DNA of 50,097 bases from Methanoculleus sp. UBA374 (GTDB lineage Archaea > Halobacteriota > Methanomicrobia > Methanomicrobiales > Methanoculleaceae): contig DAYL01000002.1 of NCBI GenBank assembly GCA_002508705.1, forward strand, positions 1 to 50,097. The letters are read 5' to 3'. The translations under genes were made by a program, and so were the position numbers. Below, piece after piece: positions 16,016 through 24,658 of this stretch (position 1 is its first letter; every line of letters starts with the position of its first letter). Under the pieces are notes generated by a model that ran no database searches, had not been told where the DNA came from, and saw only the letters and a program-made list of their open reading frames with translations.

Positions 16016-16998
16016 CGGGTGAGCGGCATACAGAACGGCTCTTCCTGGTCCAGCACGAACTCCCACTCTTCTTTGCACTTGCACTCCGTCTCCGCAAGGG
16101 CGCGCAGGAGCCCGACATCGCCGGAGAGCGAGTAGTCGCCGATCCCTTTCACGATCTGGCCGTCACAGGCGCCGCAGTTGTGCGGCCCCCGGATCTGTCC
16201 CCCGCCGACAGGGTCGCAGAGGATATGCACCGGCGATCCGATCAGCACGTCAAGGACACTCCAGAGATACGGCGGCCGGTATGCGTGCTGTTTCCAGAGG
16301 CGTTCGACCTCGGTCCTGCCCTGGACGGTGCAGAGGTTCATGGAGATGCTGTCCGCAACGGAGGAGACGTCCCTGATGGAGCGCACCATGTCGTCGCGCG
16401 CCTCGCGTTCGGTCAGGAACGGCGGTTTCATCAGCAGGTAAGCCTTTGTGCCCACGCCGGCGGTGCGGGCGGCCGCTGCGGCGCGGAGGAAATCGGCGTA
16501 CGTGAACCCCTTGTCGATGCTCCTCTCCCTGATGAAGTCGTTTGTGGTCTCAAGGCCCACGGCGACGGAGAGCGGTCTTGCCCAGGCGCCGGTATCGATG
16601 CCCTCCCGGAACTCCCGGAGCACCTCTGCGTCGACATACTCGGGCCTTGTCTCGGCGATCACGACCTTGCCCCGGAACGCCTCCGCAACAGTGCGCCGGG
16701 CGGCGGGGGGGACCTCGTCGGGATCGAAGAAACTTCCCGATGTAAAGACCTTCAGTACCTGGTAGTCTTCGTCCCGGAAGTTCTCTTTCACCCAGCGGAC
16801 CTGGCGGATCAGCCGTTCGGCCAGTTCGTCTCGGGCAAGGTCCGGATAGCGCTCGTGCCGGTAGCCGCACATGCGGCATCGGTTCCAGGAACACCCGCCG
16901 CTCCGAAAGATTACCGTCAGCGTATCGAGGATCCGCCCCTCATGGAGGTCTTTCCCCCGCCAGGACGCCAGCGGCTTCTCGGTCAATTTGGATAGCAT
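16012..16998 (-). CDS. Archaeosine biosynthesis radical SAM protein RaSEA
   Basis: Partner of ArcS in converting lysine-modified preQ0 to archaeosine at position 15 of archaeal tRNA. The 328 residues contain an Elp3-like radical-SAM motif with unusual CX4CX2C spacing, CSWNRCRMC (Cys36, 41, 44), then VFTSGSFFDPDEVP, VIAETRPEYVD, AVGLETTNDFIRERSIDKGF and a late cysteine cluster CGACDGQIVKG characteristic of RaSEA. The ATG at 16998 is 28 bp from the divergent surface-protein gene. The stop shares the palindrome TTAA with the ornithine cyclodeaminase stop. ArcS is not in the window. Confidence 0.9.
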   Translation of the reverse strand: MLSKLTEKPLASWRGKDLHEGRILDTLTVIFRSGGCSWNRCRMCGYRHERYPDLARDELAERLIRQVRWVKENFRDEDYQVLKVFTSGSFFDPDEVPPAARRTVAEAFRGKVVIAETRPEYVDAEVLREFREGIDTGAWARPLSVAVGLETTNDFIRERSIDKGFTYADFLRAAAAARTAGVGTKAYLLMKPPFLTEREARDDMVRSIRDVSSVADSISMNLCTVQGRTEVERLWKQHAYRPPYLWSVLDVLIGSPVHILCDPVGGGQIRGPHNCGACDGQIVKGIGDYSLSGDVGLLRALAETECKCKEEWEFVLDQEEPFCMPLTR

Positions 16999-17026
16999 TA
17001 TACCTCATATTCGTTGATGTACTGGT

Positions 17027-18112
17027 ATGAAAAGGATCGCATGGCTGACACTCATCGTTGCGATGCTGCTCGTCGGTACGGCATCGGCCGCGTACGTCGC
17101 AATCAGTGCTCCACAGACGGTGTACATCGGCGACTCATTCGATGTCACCGGCACCACGCTGGTGGAGGGACTCGCCAAACCGTCGCTCAACCCGGGGTTC
17201 AGCACGGAAGTTATCCTGTACTACGCCCAGTACGCAAAGAGCGAGGTGGCCCGAAAGACAATTGTCGTTCAGGAGGACGGCACCTTCTCTGCAACATTCG
17301 ATACCAGCGGTCTTCGGCCCGGGACATACTCCATTGAGATCGTCGATCCCACGAAGTCCACCTTCGGGGGTAGTTCGAAAACGCAACGGATGGTCACCCT
17401 GGTCGACCGTACCGGGAGCGTCACGATCACCTCTCCGCCCAACCAGAACTTCGACGGTAGCCTCGACGTCCGCGGCATGATTGGCGATCTCGGAGATGCG
17501 GGCGTGCGAATCGAGGTTACGCATGACGGAGCTGCTGTTTACGGCCCTGAATTCATCAGTACCGACGCAAACGGAGCATTCTCTGTGGAGGTGCCCGTCT
17601 CCGCTGCGGGTTCGTACGAGGTCACCTTCTCCGACGCGAAAGGCTACATCGACACCAGGGAGTTCATGGTGATGGGCACCCCGGCCCCCACGCCGACGCA
17701 GGCGATGATCTCGGCGAGCACCCCCGCTACGCGGTCCGCTCCGGCATACTTCGAGGTCGATACCCGGAGCGGCGCCGTGAAGATCACAACGTCGGCGGGG
17801 ATCGACTGGGTGGTCGAGTACATCGATGAGGAGGGAGGTCGCCATGAAGTGAACGATAAGGGCATGCTCGAGCCCGAGACCGCAGAATTTGTTGCAGAGG
17901 GCGGCCTCGTCTATGTCAAGGTCTACCCCATGAGTTACAACGACAGCGGAACGGTGCAGGTCTCGGTCGCGAATGCCGACTCTGTCAGGGTGAGCCAGAC
18001 CGCGCCCGATCTCTTCGGGGACGCGACCCCCACCCCTGCACAGGCTGCGCCGCTCCCGGTAGCCCTGGCACTTCTCGCGCTCCTTGTCGTCGTCCTCGCG
18101 CGCCGGGGATGA
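17027..18112 (+). CDS. Surface protein with signal peptide and C-terminal membrane anchor
   Basis: A 361-residue exported protein. The signal segment is residues 1-21 (IAWLTLIVAMLLVGTASA). Two or three predicted beta-sandwich repeats follow (VYIGDSFDVTGTT..., SVTITSPPNQNFDGSLDVRG, ...GAFSVEVPVSAAGSYEVTF), then a Pro/Thr-rich linker (TPAPTPTQ), a further beta domain and a second TPTPAQ linker. The C-terminal helix LPVALALLALLVVVLARR ends in basic residues. This layout is typical of methanogen S-layer-associated proteins; the exact role is unknown. It is divergent from RaSEA and followed by tRNA-Ser. Confidence 0.78.
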   Translation: MKRIAWLTLIVAMLLVGTASAAYVAISAPQTVYIGDSFDVTGTTLVEGLAKPSLNPGFSTEVILYYAQYAKSEVARKTIVVQEDGTFSATFDTSGLRPGTYSIEIVDPTKSTFGGSSKTQRMVTLVDRTGSVTITSPPNQNFDGSLDVRGMIGDLGDAGVRIEVTHDGAAVYGPEFISTDANGAFSVEVPVSAAGSYEVTFSDAKGYIDTREFMVMGTPAPTPTQAMISASTPATRSAPAYFEVDTRSGAVKITTSAGIDWVVEYIDEEGGRHEVNDKGMLEPETAEFVAEGGLVYVKVYPMSYNDSGTVQVSVANADSVRVSQTAPDLFGDATPTPAQAAPLPVALALLALLVVVLARRG

Positions 18113-18151
18113 ACAACCTTTTTGTAACCGGCGACCAATAGGTTAAGGCGG

Positions 18152-18236
18152 GCCGGGATAGTCTAGTCCGGGAAGGCGGTGGCCTTGAAAGCCTCTGGTG
18201 CTCGGCACCTCGGGAGTTCAAATCTCCCTCCCGGCG
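18152..18236 (+). tRNA. tRNA-Ser (anticodon TGA)
   Basis: An 85-nt class II cloverleaf. Acceptor GCCGGGA (18152-18158) pairs with TCCCGGC (18229-18235), and the discriminator is G. The anticodon loop is CTTGAAA with anticodon TGA. The long variable arm GGTGC/GCACC marks serine. The T-arm is GGGAG-TTCAAAT-CTCCC. CCA is not encoded. The anticodon stem GTGGC/GCCTC has one T-T opposition. No intron is seen. It reads UCA codons and, by wobble, other UCN codons. Confidence 0.95.
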
Positions 18237-18395
18237 CTCTCGATTTTGTGCAGGTTTTTCAAATTTAAGGGACCTATGGTTCCCGTTCCTCTCCAAGGAG
18301 ATCGGGTTCTCTATCGCCGCACCCCCTGAAACAGAGTTTTGACTGTTCTTGGAGGCGGCGGATGATCTGGAGCGAACCCGAAAAAAACAGTAGAG

Positions 18396-18800
18396 TTAAG
18401 CGATCTTCTCGCCCGCCTTCGGGCCGGGAGAACACTCGTAGACCTCGCGGATCTTCACGACGAGAAGGCCTTTTGCCGGGGCCTGCGCCATCTTCGACCG
18501 GACGGTAAACTGCATCTTCTCAAATTCCGGGCCGCTCGTCTTGACCTCGACGTCGCCCTTGATCTGGAAGCAGCCCTTCGTCTCGGCCCCCCAGATGTAG
18601 ATGGAGACCTTCGGGTTCTCCCGGACATTCGCGAGCGTCTTCTTCATGAAGTTGTCCGCAATCCAGATCGTCTCGTCGTCGACGAGCTCGACAAACCCGA
18701 TCGGCACCACGTTCGGCCACCCGTCCTTCGAGGCTGTGGCGACCGGAAAGATCTTCATTGTCCGGAATGCCGTCTTCATCTCTTCAGTGAGTGCAACCAT
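18396..18800 (-). CDS. Pyridoxamine 5'-phosphate oxidase-like FMN-binding protein
   Basis: A 134-residue split-barrel flavin-fold protein. Family features are FRTMKIFPVATASKDGWPNVVPIGFVEL at the N-terminus, IWIADNFMKKTLANVRENPKVSI (FMN phosphate-binding region) and a C-terminal VVKIREVYECSPGPKAGEKIA. Many short archaeal members are FMN or F420-linked reductases of unknown substrate, so the oxidase name is structural only. The ATG at 18800 lies ~35 bp downstream of a minus-strand TATA-like CTATATAAAT (about 18834-18843). It is monocistronic. Confidence 0.82.
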   Translation of the reverse strand: MVALTEEMKTAFRTMKIFPVATASKDGWPNVVPIGFVELVDDETIWIADNFMKKTLANVRENPKVSIYIWGAETKGCFQIKGDVEVKTSGPEFEKMQFTVRSKMAQAPAKGLLVVKIREVYECSPGPKAGEKIA

Positions 18801-18946
18801 CAGTTTTCACCACTATACTCTCTGAACTACACATTTATATAGCAATTTGTTAGAAAACTGTAGTTTCAGCGGCGCTGCTACAGATCCGTGACCCGGAGCA
18901 CGCACCGGGCTATCGGCCCAAAAACCCCGGCAGGAGTTCCTGAATC

Positions 18947-19915
18947 TCACGGATCAAAGTCCACCACCACGGCGGAGTGATCACTCAGCCCCTGCCCCCG
19001 CAGGCTGTGCAGGTACCAGCACGCCGTCGGATTGAGGCGCCCGGACGCGAAGACGTGGTCGTAGCGCTTGCACTTCGGGACGTCCTCCGGCCCGCGGTCG
19101 GGGCACCAGCTGTACTCCCTCGCCCGGTAGCCGTGCAGTTTCCGGAAGACATCAGGAAGGTCGTACTCTGCAAGACCGGAAAGGATGTTCATCTCGGCGT
19201 TATACCACCACTTTCTCGGCCGCCCGAGGTACTCGTCGTTCTCGGAGATCCCAGTGTCGTTGTTCTCGTTCGGAACGATATCTTTGTAAAAGGGAACAAT
19301 CGTCCCGTCGGGGAGTTCCGCTTCCGGGATGTGGAGATCGCCGCAAAAAACCCGGGGTTTCATCGACCTTGCAGCAAGGCGCCGGTAGATCCCGACCAGC
19401 GTCTCCGCCTTGACGATCTCATTCCTCCGACCGCCTATCGCCGTGGGCACATGGGCGTTGTGGACCTCGAACTCGCCCGTGGGCGCGCTGACGACGGCGG
19501 AGACCACCCGCTGCTTCCACGGGATATCGAAGTCGAGCGGATTTTGCGGCGTGAGAGGGTATCGACTCGCTATCAGGCACCCGAAATCTTTTGCCTCGCC
19601 GGCCGGCGAATACCGGTCCGAGAGCCGCGAGACGCCGTATGCAAACTGGAAAGGATCGTTCGCGCCTCGTGCGCGAAGCTCGTTCAACCGCTCGGCCATA
19701 TAGGCCACCCGTGCGATCTCAACCAGAGCCAGGCTGTCGACGGAGTAGAACAACCCGTAATTCTCCAGCTCTTCCCGGAAGAGCGGCAGGGCCCGGTCCG
19801 TCACTTCCTGGAAGGCGACGATATCCGGAGAGTACTGGCAGACTGCTTCGACCTTCTTCTCCACGCCTCTTGTGCCGGAGCGGAAGAGGTCCACGTTCCA
19901 TGAGATGAGCCGCAT
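18947..19915 (-). CDS. Endonuclease/exonuclease/phosphatase (EEP) family protein
   Basis: A 322-residue member of the metal-dependent EEP superfamily, which covers DNA-repair nucleases, sphingomyelinases and phosphodiesterases. Core motifs are in order: LISWNVDLF (residues 3-11), IVAFQEVTD with the metal-binding glutamate, VHNAHVP, VFCGDLHIP, CKRYDHVFAS and the terminal LSDHSAVVVDF. The substrate cannot be told from sequence. The start at ATG 19915 gives the family N-terminus directly. It stands alone upstream of recQ's 3' end on the same strand. Confidence 0.85.
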   Translation of the reverse strand: MRLISWNVDLFRSGTRGVEKKVEAVCQYSPDIVAFQEVTDRALPLFREELENYGLFYSVDSLALVEIARVAYMAERLNELRARGANDPFQFAYGVSRLSDRYSPAGEAKDFGCLIASRYPLTPQNPLDFDIPWKQRVVSAVVSAPTGEFEVHNAHVPTAIGGRRNEIVKAETLVGIYRRLAARSMKPRVFCGDLHIPEAELPDGTIVPFYKDIVPNENNDTGISENDEYLGRPRKWWYNAEMNILSGLAEYDLPDVFRKLHGYRAREYSWCPDRGPEDVPKCKRYDHVFASGRLNPTACWYLHSLRGQGLSDHSAVVVDFDP

Positions 19916-19984
19916 AGTGCCTGATTGCGCATTGGCGTTTCATGCTCATTAACGCATCGAGTCGAGGTCCATCCCAGTTCGGGA

Positions 19985-21799
19985 TCACCTGCCGCCGCGC
20001 TCAGGTCCGGGCCCCTGTGCGGCACAGTACCGGTCGATAGCGTCAAGGAACCGCCTGCCGTAACGTTTCAGTTTTCCTTCGCTGACACCGTAGATCCGGA
20101 GGAGTTCTACACCGGTGCGCGGGCGGTTCTTCGCCATCTCTTTGAGGCTCCGGTCGTGGAAGACGACGAACGGCGGCACGTGTTCGAGGTCGGCAAGGGC
20201 TTTCCGGAGGTTCCGGAGACGGAGGTAGAGGGCTTCGTCGTAGTCGTTTTCGACTTCCGGCGCGGCGATGCCTTCCGGACGCGGTTCTGTAAGCGGCACC
20301 GGAAGGTTGCCTGCGAGCACCGCCCGGCTCCGGTCGTTCAGCATGAGGACCGGATACCGGCCGCCGGTCGACGTGACGAACCCGTTTCGGACCATCTCCT
20401 GGATAAAGAGCAGCCACTGGTCGCGGGTGTACCCCTTTCCGGAGCCGTAGGCAGAGAGGGCGTCGTGCCCGTTCTCGCGGATCCTCGCGCTCTTCGACCC
20501 GGTCAGCACATCGCCGATGTAGGATGCCCCGAACCGCTCCCCGACCTCGCCGATGCAGGTGATGACCGTCGATGCAGCCTCTGTCCCGTCGAAGACTTTC
20601 ACCGGCGTCTCGCACCGGTCGCACCCGCCGCACCGCTCCTCCGGATAAACTTCGCCGAAATAGGCGAGCAGAAACTTCCTCCGGCACCCGGTGGTCGCGC
20701 AGTAGTCGAGCATCGCCCCCGCTTTCCGGTAGGCGACGTCTTTCTGCATCGGGTCGGTGCACTCCTTCTCGATGAGGTAGCGAATCGTGCCGTAGTCGCC
20801 CCGGCTGTAGAAGAGGATGCAGTCGCTTGCCTCTCCGTCCCTGCCCGCTCTACCGGTCTCCTGGTAGTAGGACTCGATATCCTTCGGGAGGTCGGTGTGG
20901 ATGACAAACCGCACGTCGGGTTTGTCGATGCCCATGCCGAAGGCGACGGTGGCGCAGATGATGCTGGCGTCACCGTGGGAGAAGGCCTCCTGGTTCCCGG
21001 CGCGGACGGCGTCGGGAAGGCCGGCATGGTAGGGAAGCGCCGAAAAACCCATGTTCTGGAGTTTTCCGGCGAGGTCTACCGTCGCCTTCTGGGAGAAGCA
21101 GTAGATGATGCCGGCGTCGCCCCGGTGTTCGTTGAGATACGCGGCAAGCCTTTGGAAGTAGCGGGCTTTGGGCACCACCCGGTAGGTGAGGTTCTTCCGA
21201 TTGAAACTCCCGACGAACCGTGCCGGGTCCTTCAGGGCAAGCTGCACCGCAATGTCGTCCTGGACGGCGGGGATGGCGGTCGCGGTCAGGGCGACGATGG
21301 GGACTGCAGGAAACCGTTCTTTGAGCACCCGGAGCCGGCGGTACTCCGGCCGGAAGTTATGCCCCCACATCGATATGCAGTGCGCCTCATCGATGGCGAT
21401 GAGCCGGACGTCCGCTTTTGCAAGGAGCGAGAGGAAGAACGGTTGCACTGCCCGCTCGGGAGAGACGTAGAGGACCCGGATGCGGCCTTCGAGAATCACC
21501 CGCTCGATGATCCGCTGTTCCCCGTAGCCGAGCGAACTGTTGATCGTCGCTGCCGGGATGCCGTTTGCCCGGAGACCGTCGACCTGGTCCTTCATCAGGG
21601 CGATGAGCGGCGAGACGACGACCGTAAGCCCGCCGAAGATGAGGGCCGGGAGCTGATAGCAGAGGGATTTGCCGCCCCCGGTCGCCATGACGGCGAGGAC
21701 GTCGCGCCCGGCAAGCACGGCATCGATAATCGCTTCCTGATGGGGGAGAAACGACGTGTAGCCGAAATATCTCTCAAGAACGCTGTATTTGGTGTCCAT
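19985..21799 (-). CDS. recQ: ATP-dependent DNA helicase RecQ
   Basis: 3'-5' superfamily 2 helicase for recombination and replication-fork repair. The 604 residues show FLPHQEAIIDA (Q motif region), Walker A MATGGGKSLCYQLP, VSPLIALMKDQV, DEAH box AIDEAHCISMWGHNFRPEY, motif VI YYQETGRAGRDGE, a zinc-binding cysteine set (CATTGCRRKFLLAYFG...CGGCDRC) and a C-terminal HRDC-like region (YDEALYLRLRNLRKALAD...). Domain order and size match bacterial RecQ. RecQ is patchy in archaea, so bacterial acquisition is plausible. It is divergent from a small conserved gene. Confidence 0.95.
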   Translation of the reverse strand: MDTKYSVLERYFGYTSFLPHQEAIIDAVLAGRDVLAVMATGGGKSLCYQLPALIFGGLTVVVSPLIALMKDQVDGLRANGIPAATINSSLGYGEQRIIERVILEGRIRVLYVSPERAVQPFFLSLLAKADVRLIAIDEAHCISMWGHNFRPEYRRLRVLKERFPAVPIVALTATAIPAVQDDIAVQLALKDPARFVGSFNRKNLTYRVVPKARYFQRLAAYLNEHRGDAGIIYCFSQKATVDLAGKLQNMGFSALPYHAGLPDAVRAGNQEAFSHGDASIICATVAFGMGIDKPDVRFVIHTDLPKDIESYYQETGRAGRDGEASDCILFYSRGDYGTIRYLIEKECTDPMQKDVAYRKAGAMLDYCATTGCRRKFLLAYFGEVYPEERCGGCDRCETPVKVFDGTEAASTVITCIGEVGERFGASYIGDVLTGSKSARIRENGHDALSAYGSGKGYTRDQWLLFIQEMVRNGFVTSTGGRYPVLMLNDRSRAVLAGNLPVPLTEPRPEGIAAPEVENDYDEALYLRLRNLRKALADLEHVPPFVVFHDRSLKEMAKNRPRTGVELLRIYGVSEGKLKRYGRRFLDAIDRYCAAQGPGPERGGR

Positions 21800-21957
21800 T
21801 GCGTCACGGGGTCCGATTTTACAATATGGTTTGCCGGGATAGTGTTTGTTACCTCCGGTCGAAAAGAGTTATTTTCAACCGGGCATCGCCGTTACCCGCG
21901 CGGGTTTCTACCTGCCGGACCAAAGAACATATTTGTCCGGACATACGACGGATGGGT

Positions 21958-22137
21958 ATGAAGAACGTCGATATGGCGATTGAGGGAAACGTCCTCACCA
22001 TACGCGTGGATCTCGGGAAAGAGTTCGGCGAATCGAAGAGCGGGAAGTCGATCACGATCGCCTCCACCGAGGGCAACGTTGCGGTGCCGGGGCACGAGGA
22101 TATCAAGATCGGCTTAAACATCTACCGAAAAAAGTGA
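21958..22137 (+). CDS. Small conserved protein, function unknown
   Basis: A 59-residue protein (61 if an ATG at 21952 is used) with alternating beta-like segments: MKNVDMAIEGNVLTIRVDL, KEFGESKSGKSITIASTEGN and VPGHEDIKIGLNIYRKK. The SGKSI..ASTEGNV..PG pattern resembles a short family shared by methanogens and some bacteria, with no known function. A TATA-like ACATATTT at about 21927-21934 lies ~25-30 bp upstream, suggesting a leaderless start and favouring 21958. It is divergent from recQ and convergent with the nth-like gene, with a 9-bp gap. Confidence 0.8.
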   Translation: MKNVDMAIEGNVLTIRVDLGKEFGESKSGKSITIASTEGNVAVPGHEDIKIGLNIYRKK

Positions 22138-22146
22138 TCGATGCCC

Positions 22147-22827
22147 TCACGTCCGGGCGCCGGCGCACCGGAGCGATCCGTGAACCGCCCGGATGGGACA
22201 GCGGTCGCAGAGGGGCGATTTTTTGCAGATGGTCTTACCGAGGTGCACGATCTGGGCATGGTAGTCGTTGAAGAGGTCTGCGTCCGCTTCGAGGTTCTCC
22301 GAGAAGAGGCGTTGCATCCGGTCGTACGACGCCCCTTCGGGGAGGAGGCCGTAGCGTGAGAATATTTTCCGGGTGTAGGCGTCGACGACAAAGACCGGTT
22401 TTTTGCAGGCATACAGCAGGATGGTATCCACCGTCTCCTTCCCGAGACCCCGGATCGCGAGCAGACGCTCGCGCAGGGCACCGGTCTCCACGGCCGCCAT
22501 CACCGCCGGATCGGCCCGGAACTCCGCAACGTAGACCCTGGCAAACTCCCGGACCCGCTCCGCCTTCTGGTTATAATACCGTGATGGGACGATCAGGCGG
22601 GCGATATCTTCGGTGTCGGCCGCGGCGAGACGGTGTGGGTCGAGCAACCCGGCCCCCGCGAGGCCGCGGACGGCCTGCGCCGCGTTCGTCCAGGAGACGT
22701 TCTGGGTGAGGATCGCCCCGATCATCGTCTCAAAGGGCGTCTCTGCAGGCCACCAGTGCTGGTGACCGAACGCCGCGAGGAGGGCGCCGTAGGTATCGAG
22801 CAGGTCTTCGGCAAGGGATGCCGTCAT
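22147..22827 (-). CDS. Endonuclease III-like HhH-GPD base-excision repair protein
   Basis: DNA glycosylase-superfamily protein of 226 residues. It has the helix-hairpin-helix segment LLAIRGLGKETVDTILLYA, the catalytic aspartate in FVVDAYTRKIFSRYG and cysteines for a 4Fe-4S cluster near the C-terminus (CKKSPLCDRC, then Cys ten residues later). The GPD residue set groups it with the COG2231-type relatives of Nth; an Nth-type lysine is not seen at the usual place, so the substrate is uncertain. The ATG at 22827 overlaps the nadE TGA (ATGA), coupling the two. Confidence 0.84.
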   Translation of the reverse strand: MTASLAEDLLDTYGALLAAFGHQHWWPAETPFETMIGAILTQNVSWTNAAQAVRGLAGAGLLDPHRLAAADTEDIARLIVPSRYYNQKAERVREFARVYVAEFRADPAVMAAVETGALRERLLAIRGLGKETVDTILLYACKKPVFVVDAYTRKIFSRYGLLPEGASYDRMQRLFSENLEADADLFNDYHAQIVHLGKTICKKSPLCDRCPIRAVHGSLRCAGART

Positions 22828-24461
22828 CGACGGGCATCCTCCTGCCACCAGGGTTTTGCGGCGATCGGCATCCGCCAGTCGGTGCTGAAGGCCCGTGGGG
22901 TCACCCTGAGCCCGGGGGCAGCCTGCCGGCGCTTGAACTCAGCCTGCCCGATCATCCGGAAGACCTCGCGGACGCTCTCCGCGGGGAACCCGGCGGCGAC
23001 GATCTCGTCTAGAGACTCAAAGCAGTCAACGTGGCGGTGCAGGATAGCGTCGAGGATGTCGTAGGGGGGGAGGACCTCCTGGTCGATCTGGCCTGGCCGG
23101 AGCTCCGCGGAGGGAGGCTTTTCAAGCACCCGCACGGGGATGACGGGGCGCTTCGCGTTCAGCCATCGGGCTATCCGGTAGACCGCCCCCTTAGGTACGT
23201 CGGCGATTACAGAGAGTCCTCCCGCCATATCCCCGTAGAGGGTGGCGTAGCCGACCGCCGCCTCCGACTTGTTTCCGGTCGAAAGCAGCATGGAGCAAAA
23301 TTTGTTTGCGAGGGCCATCAGGACCGTCGCCCGGATCCTGGCCTGCAGGTTCTCTTCGGTGATGTCCCGGGGCCTGCCGGCGAAGACCCCCGCGAGGGCC
23401 CCGTCGAACGCCTCCATCATCGGCGCGATCGGGATGCACTCCACCCGGATACCAAGGTTCTCCGCAACCTCCCGCGCATCTTCGATGCTTTCGGAGGAGG
23501 TGTAGGGAGAGGGAAGGAGCACCCCGACGACGTTTTCCGGCCCGAGCGCCCGGGCAGCGATTGCTGCCACGAGCGATGAGTCGATCCCTCCGGAGAGGCC
23601 GAGGAAAGCCGATGTAAAGCCGCACTTATGAACATAGTCGCGGGTGCCGAGCACCAGCGCCCGCCAGATCTCGGACTCGGGTGCCGGGTCTTCGGGGGTG
23701 ACCGTCTGCGGGACGGGGCGGGCGAGATCGACAGTCACGGTATCCTCGGCAAACGCTGCGCCGCGGGCGATGAGAGTCCCGTCGGCACTGAAGACGGAAC
23801 TCCTGCCGTCAAAGATCAGGTCGTCGTTCCCGCCGACGAGGTTCGCTCTGGCGATTGCAACCCGGTGGTCCTTTGCGCTGCGGGAGAGCGCCTCTTCGCG
23901 CCGGCCCTGCATGCCCGCGGTAAACGGCGATGCGGCGAGGTTTACGATCACCTCCGCGCCGGCGCGGACCAGTTCCCCCGCCGTGGAGCAGGACCGGCCG
24001 CACCCGAACTCCTCGCCGATAGCGACTCCGACCTTCCTCCCGCCGAGGCAAAAGACCCCGGGAGACCCGGGTGCCGGCTCAAAATAACGGTCTTCGTCGA
24101 AGAGGCCCGGGGAGAGACAGGATTTTCGGAACGGCTCCTCTACCGCCCCGTCCCGGATGAGGGCGGCGGCATTGAAGAGCGGCCTGCCTCTGCCGGAGGT
24201 ATTCGGCTCGGCAAAACCAACGAGCACCGGCGGTGAGCCGGCAAGATCGACGGCCAGGTCTTCGAGGACGGTGCGGCCTCGCTTGATGAATCCCCGATCG
24301 AGGAGCAGGTCGCGGCACGGGCATCCGGGCAGGGATAGTTCCGGAGTCACGATCAGGTCCGGCCGCAAGCGGGATATCTCCGCAACCCCTGTCGCCATCC
24401 GGTCGGCGTTTCCGGAAAGGTCGCCGACGACTGTATCCACCTGGAGGAGTGCGATCTTCAT
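22824..24461 (-). CDS. nadE: NAD+ synthetase with N-terminal nitrilase-like domain
   Basis: Final step of NAD synthesis: amidation of nicotinate adenine dinucleotide. The 545-residue protein has a glutaminase-like nitrilase domain (about 1-265) and a synthetase domain with P-loop FLGLSGGIDSSLVA and STGNKSEAAVGYATLYGD. In the nitrilase domain the glutamate (Glu41, TPELSLPG) and lysine (Lys113, FRKSCLSPG) are present. The cysteine expected in the LICED-like motif is Gly149 (VAIGEEFG; codon 24015-24017). The protein may therefore depend on free ammonia. The start ATG at 24461 gives MKIALLQVD; an extension to 24638 is not family-like. Confidence 0.92.
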   Translation of the reverse strand: MKIALLQVDTVVGDLSGNADRMATGVAEISRLRPDLIVTPELSLPGCPCRDLLLDRGFIKRGRTVLEDLAVDLAGSPPVLVGFAEPNTSGRGRPLFNAAALIRDGAVEEPFRKSCLSPGLFDEDRYFEPAPGSPGVFCLGGRKVGVAIGEEFGCGRSCSTAGELVRAGAEVIVNLAASPFTAGMQGRREEALSRSAKDHRVAIARANLVGGNDDLIFDGRSSVFSADGTLIARGAAFAEDTVTVDLARPVPQTVTPEDPAPESEIWRALVLGTRDYVHKCGFTSAFLGLSGGIDSSLVAAIAARALGPENVVGVLLPSPYTSSESIEDAREVAENLGIRVECIPIAPMMEAFDGALAGVFAGRPRDITEENLQARIRATVLMALANKFCSMLLSTGNKSEAAVGYATLYGDMAGGLSVIADVPKGAVYRIARWLNAKRPVIPVRVLEKPPSAELRPGQIDQEVLPPYDILDAILHRHVDCFESLDEIVAAGFPAESVREVFRMIGQAEFKRRQAAPGLRVTPRAFSTDWRMPIAAKPWWQEDARR

Positions 24462-24658
24462 GGTTTCTCCCGGTTCGTCCTGATTAATAATACTGAAAAT
24501 GACGGGATATGCTTTTGCATACCGTCGTTCTCCCGGGACCCCGGTCCGGTTCCGGGGGCGAAGGTATGTCCGGAGGACGACCGACCGTCCGGTCACGGTT
24601 CGCCCCGGGTGAGATGAAAGGGGCGAACATCCAGTCAATATACGCTACCCTGTCCGGC

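Noticed and set aside
19925..21961. A very long plus-strand open frame across the recQ region
   Set aside because: It is antisense to recQ, whose helicase motifs are complete. The product is low in family-like structure, and long antisense frames are expected at this GC content.
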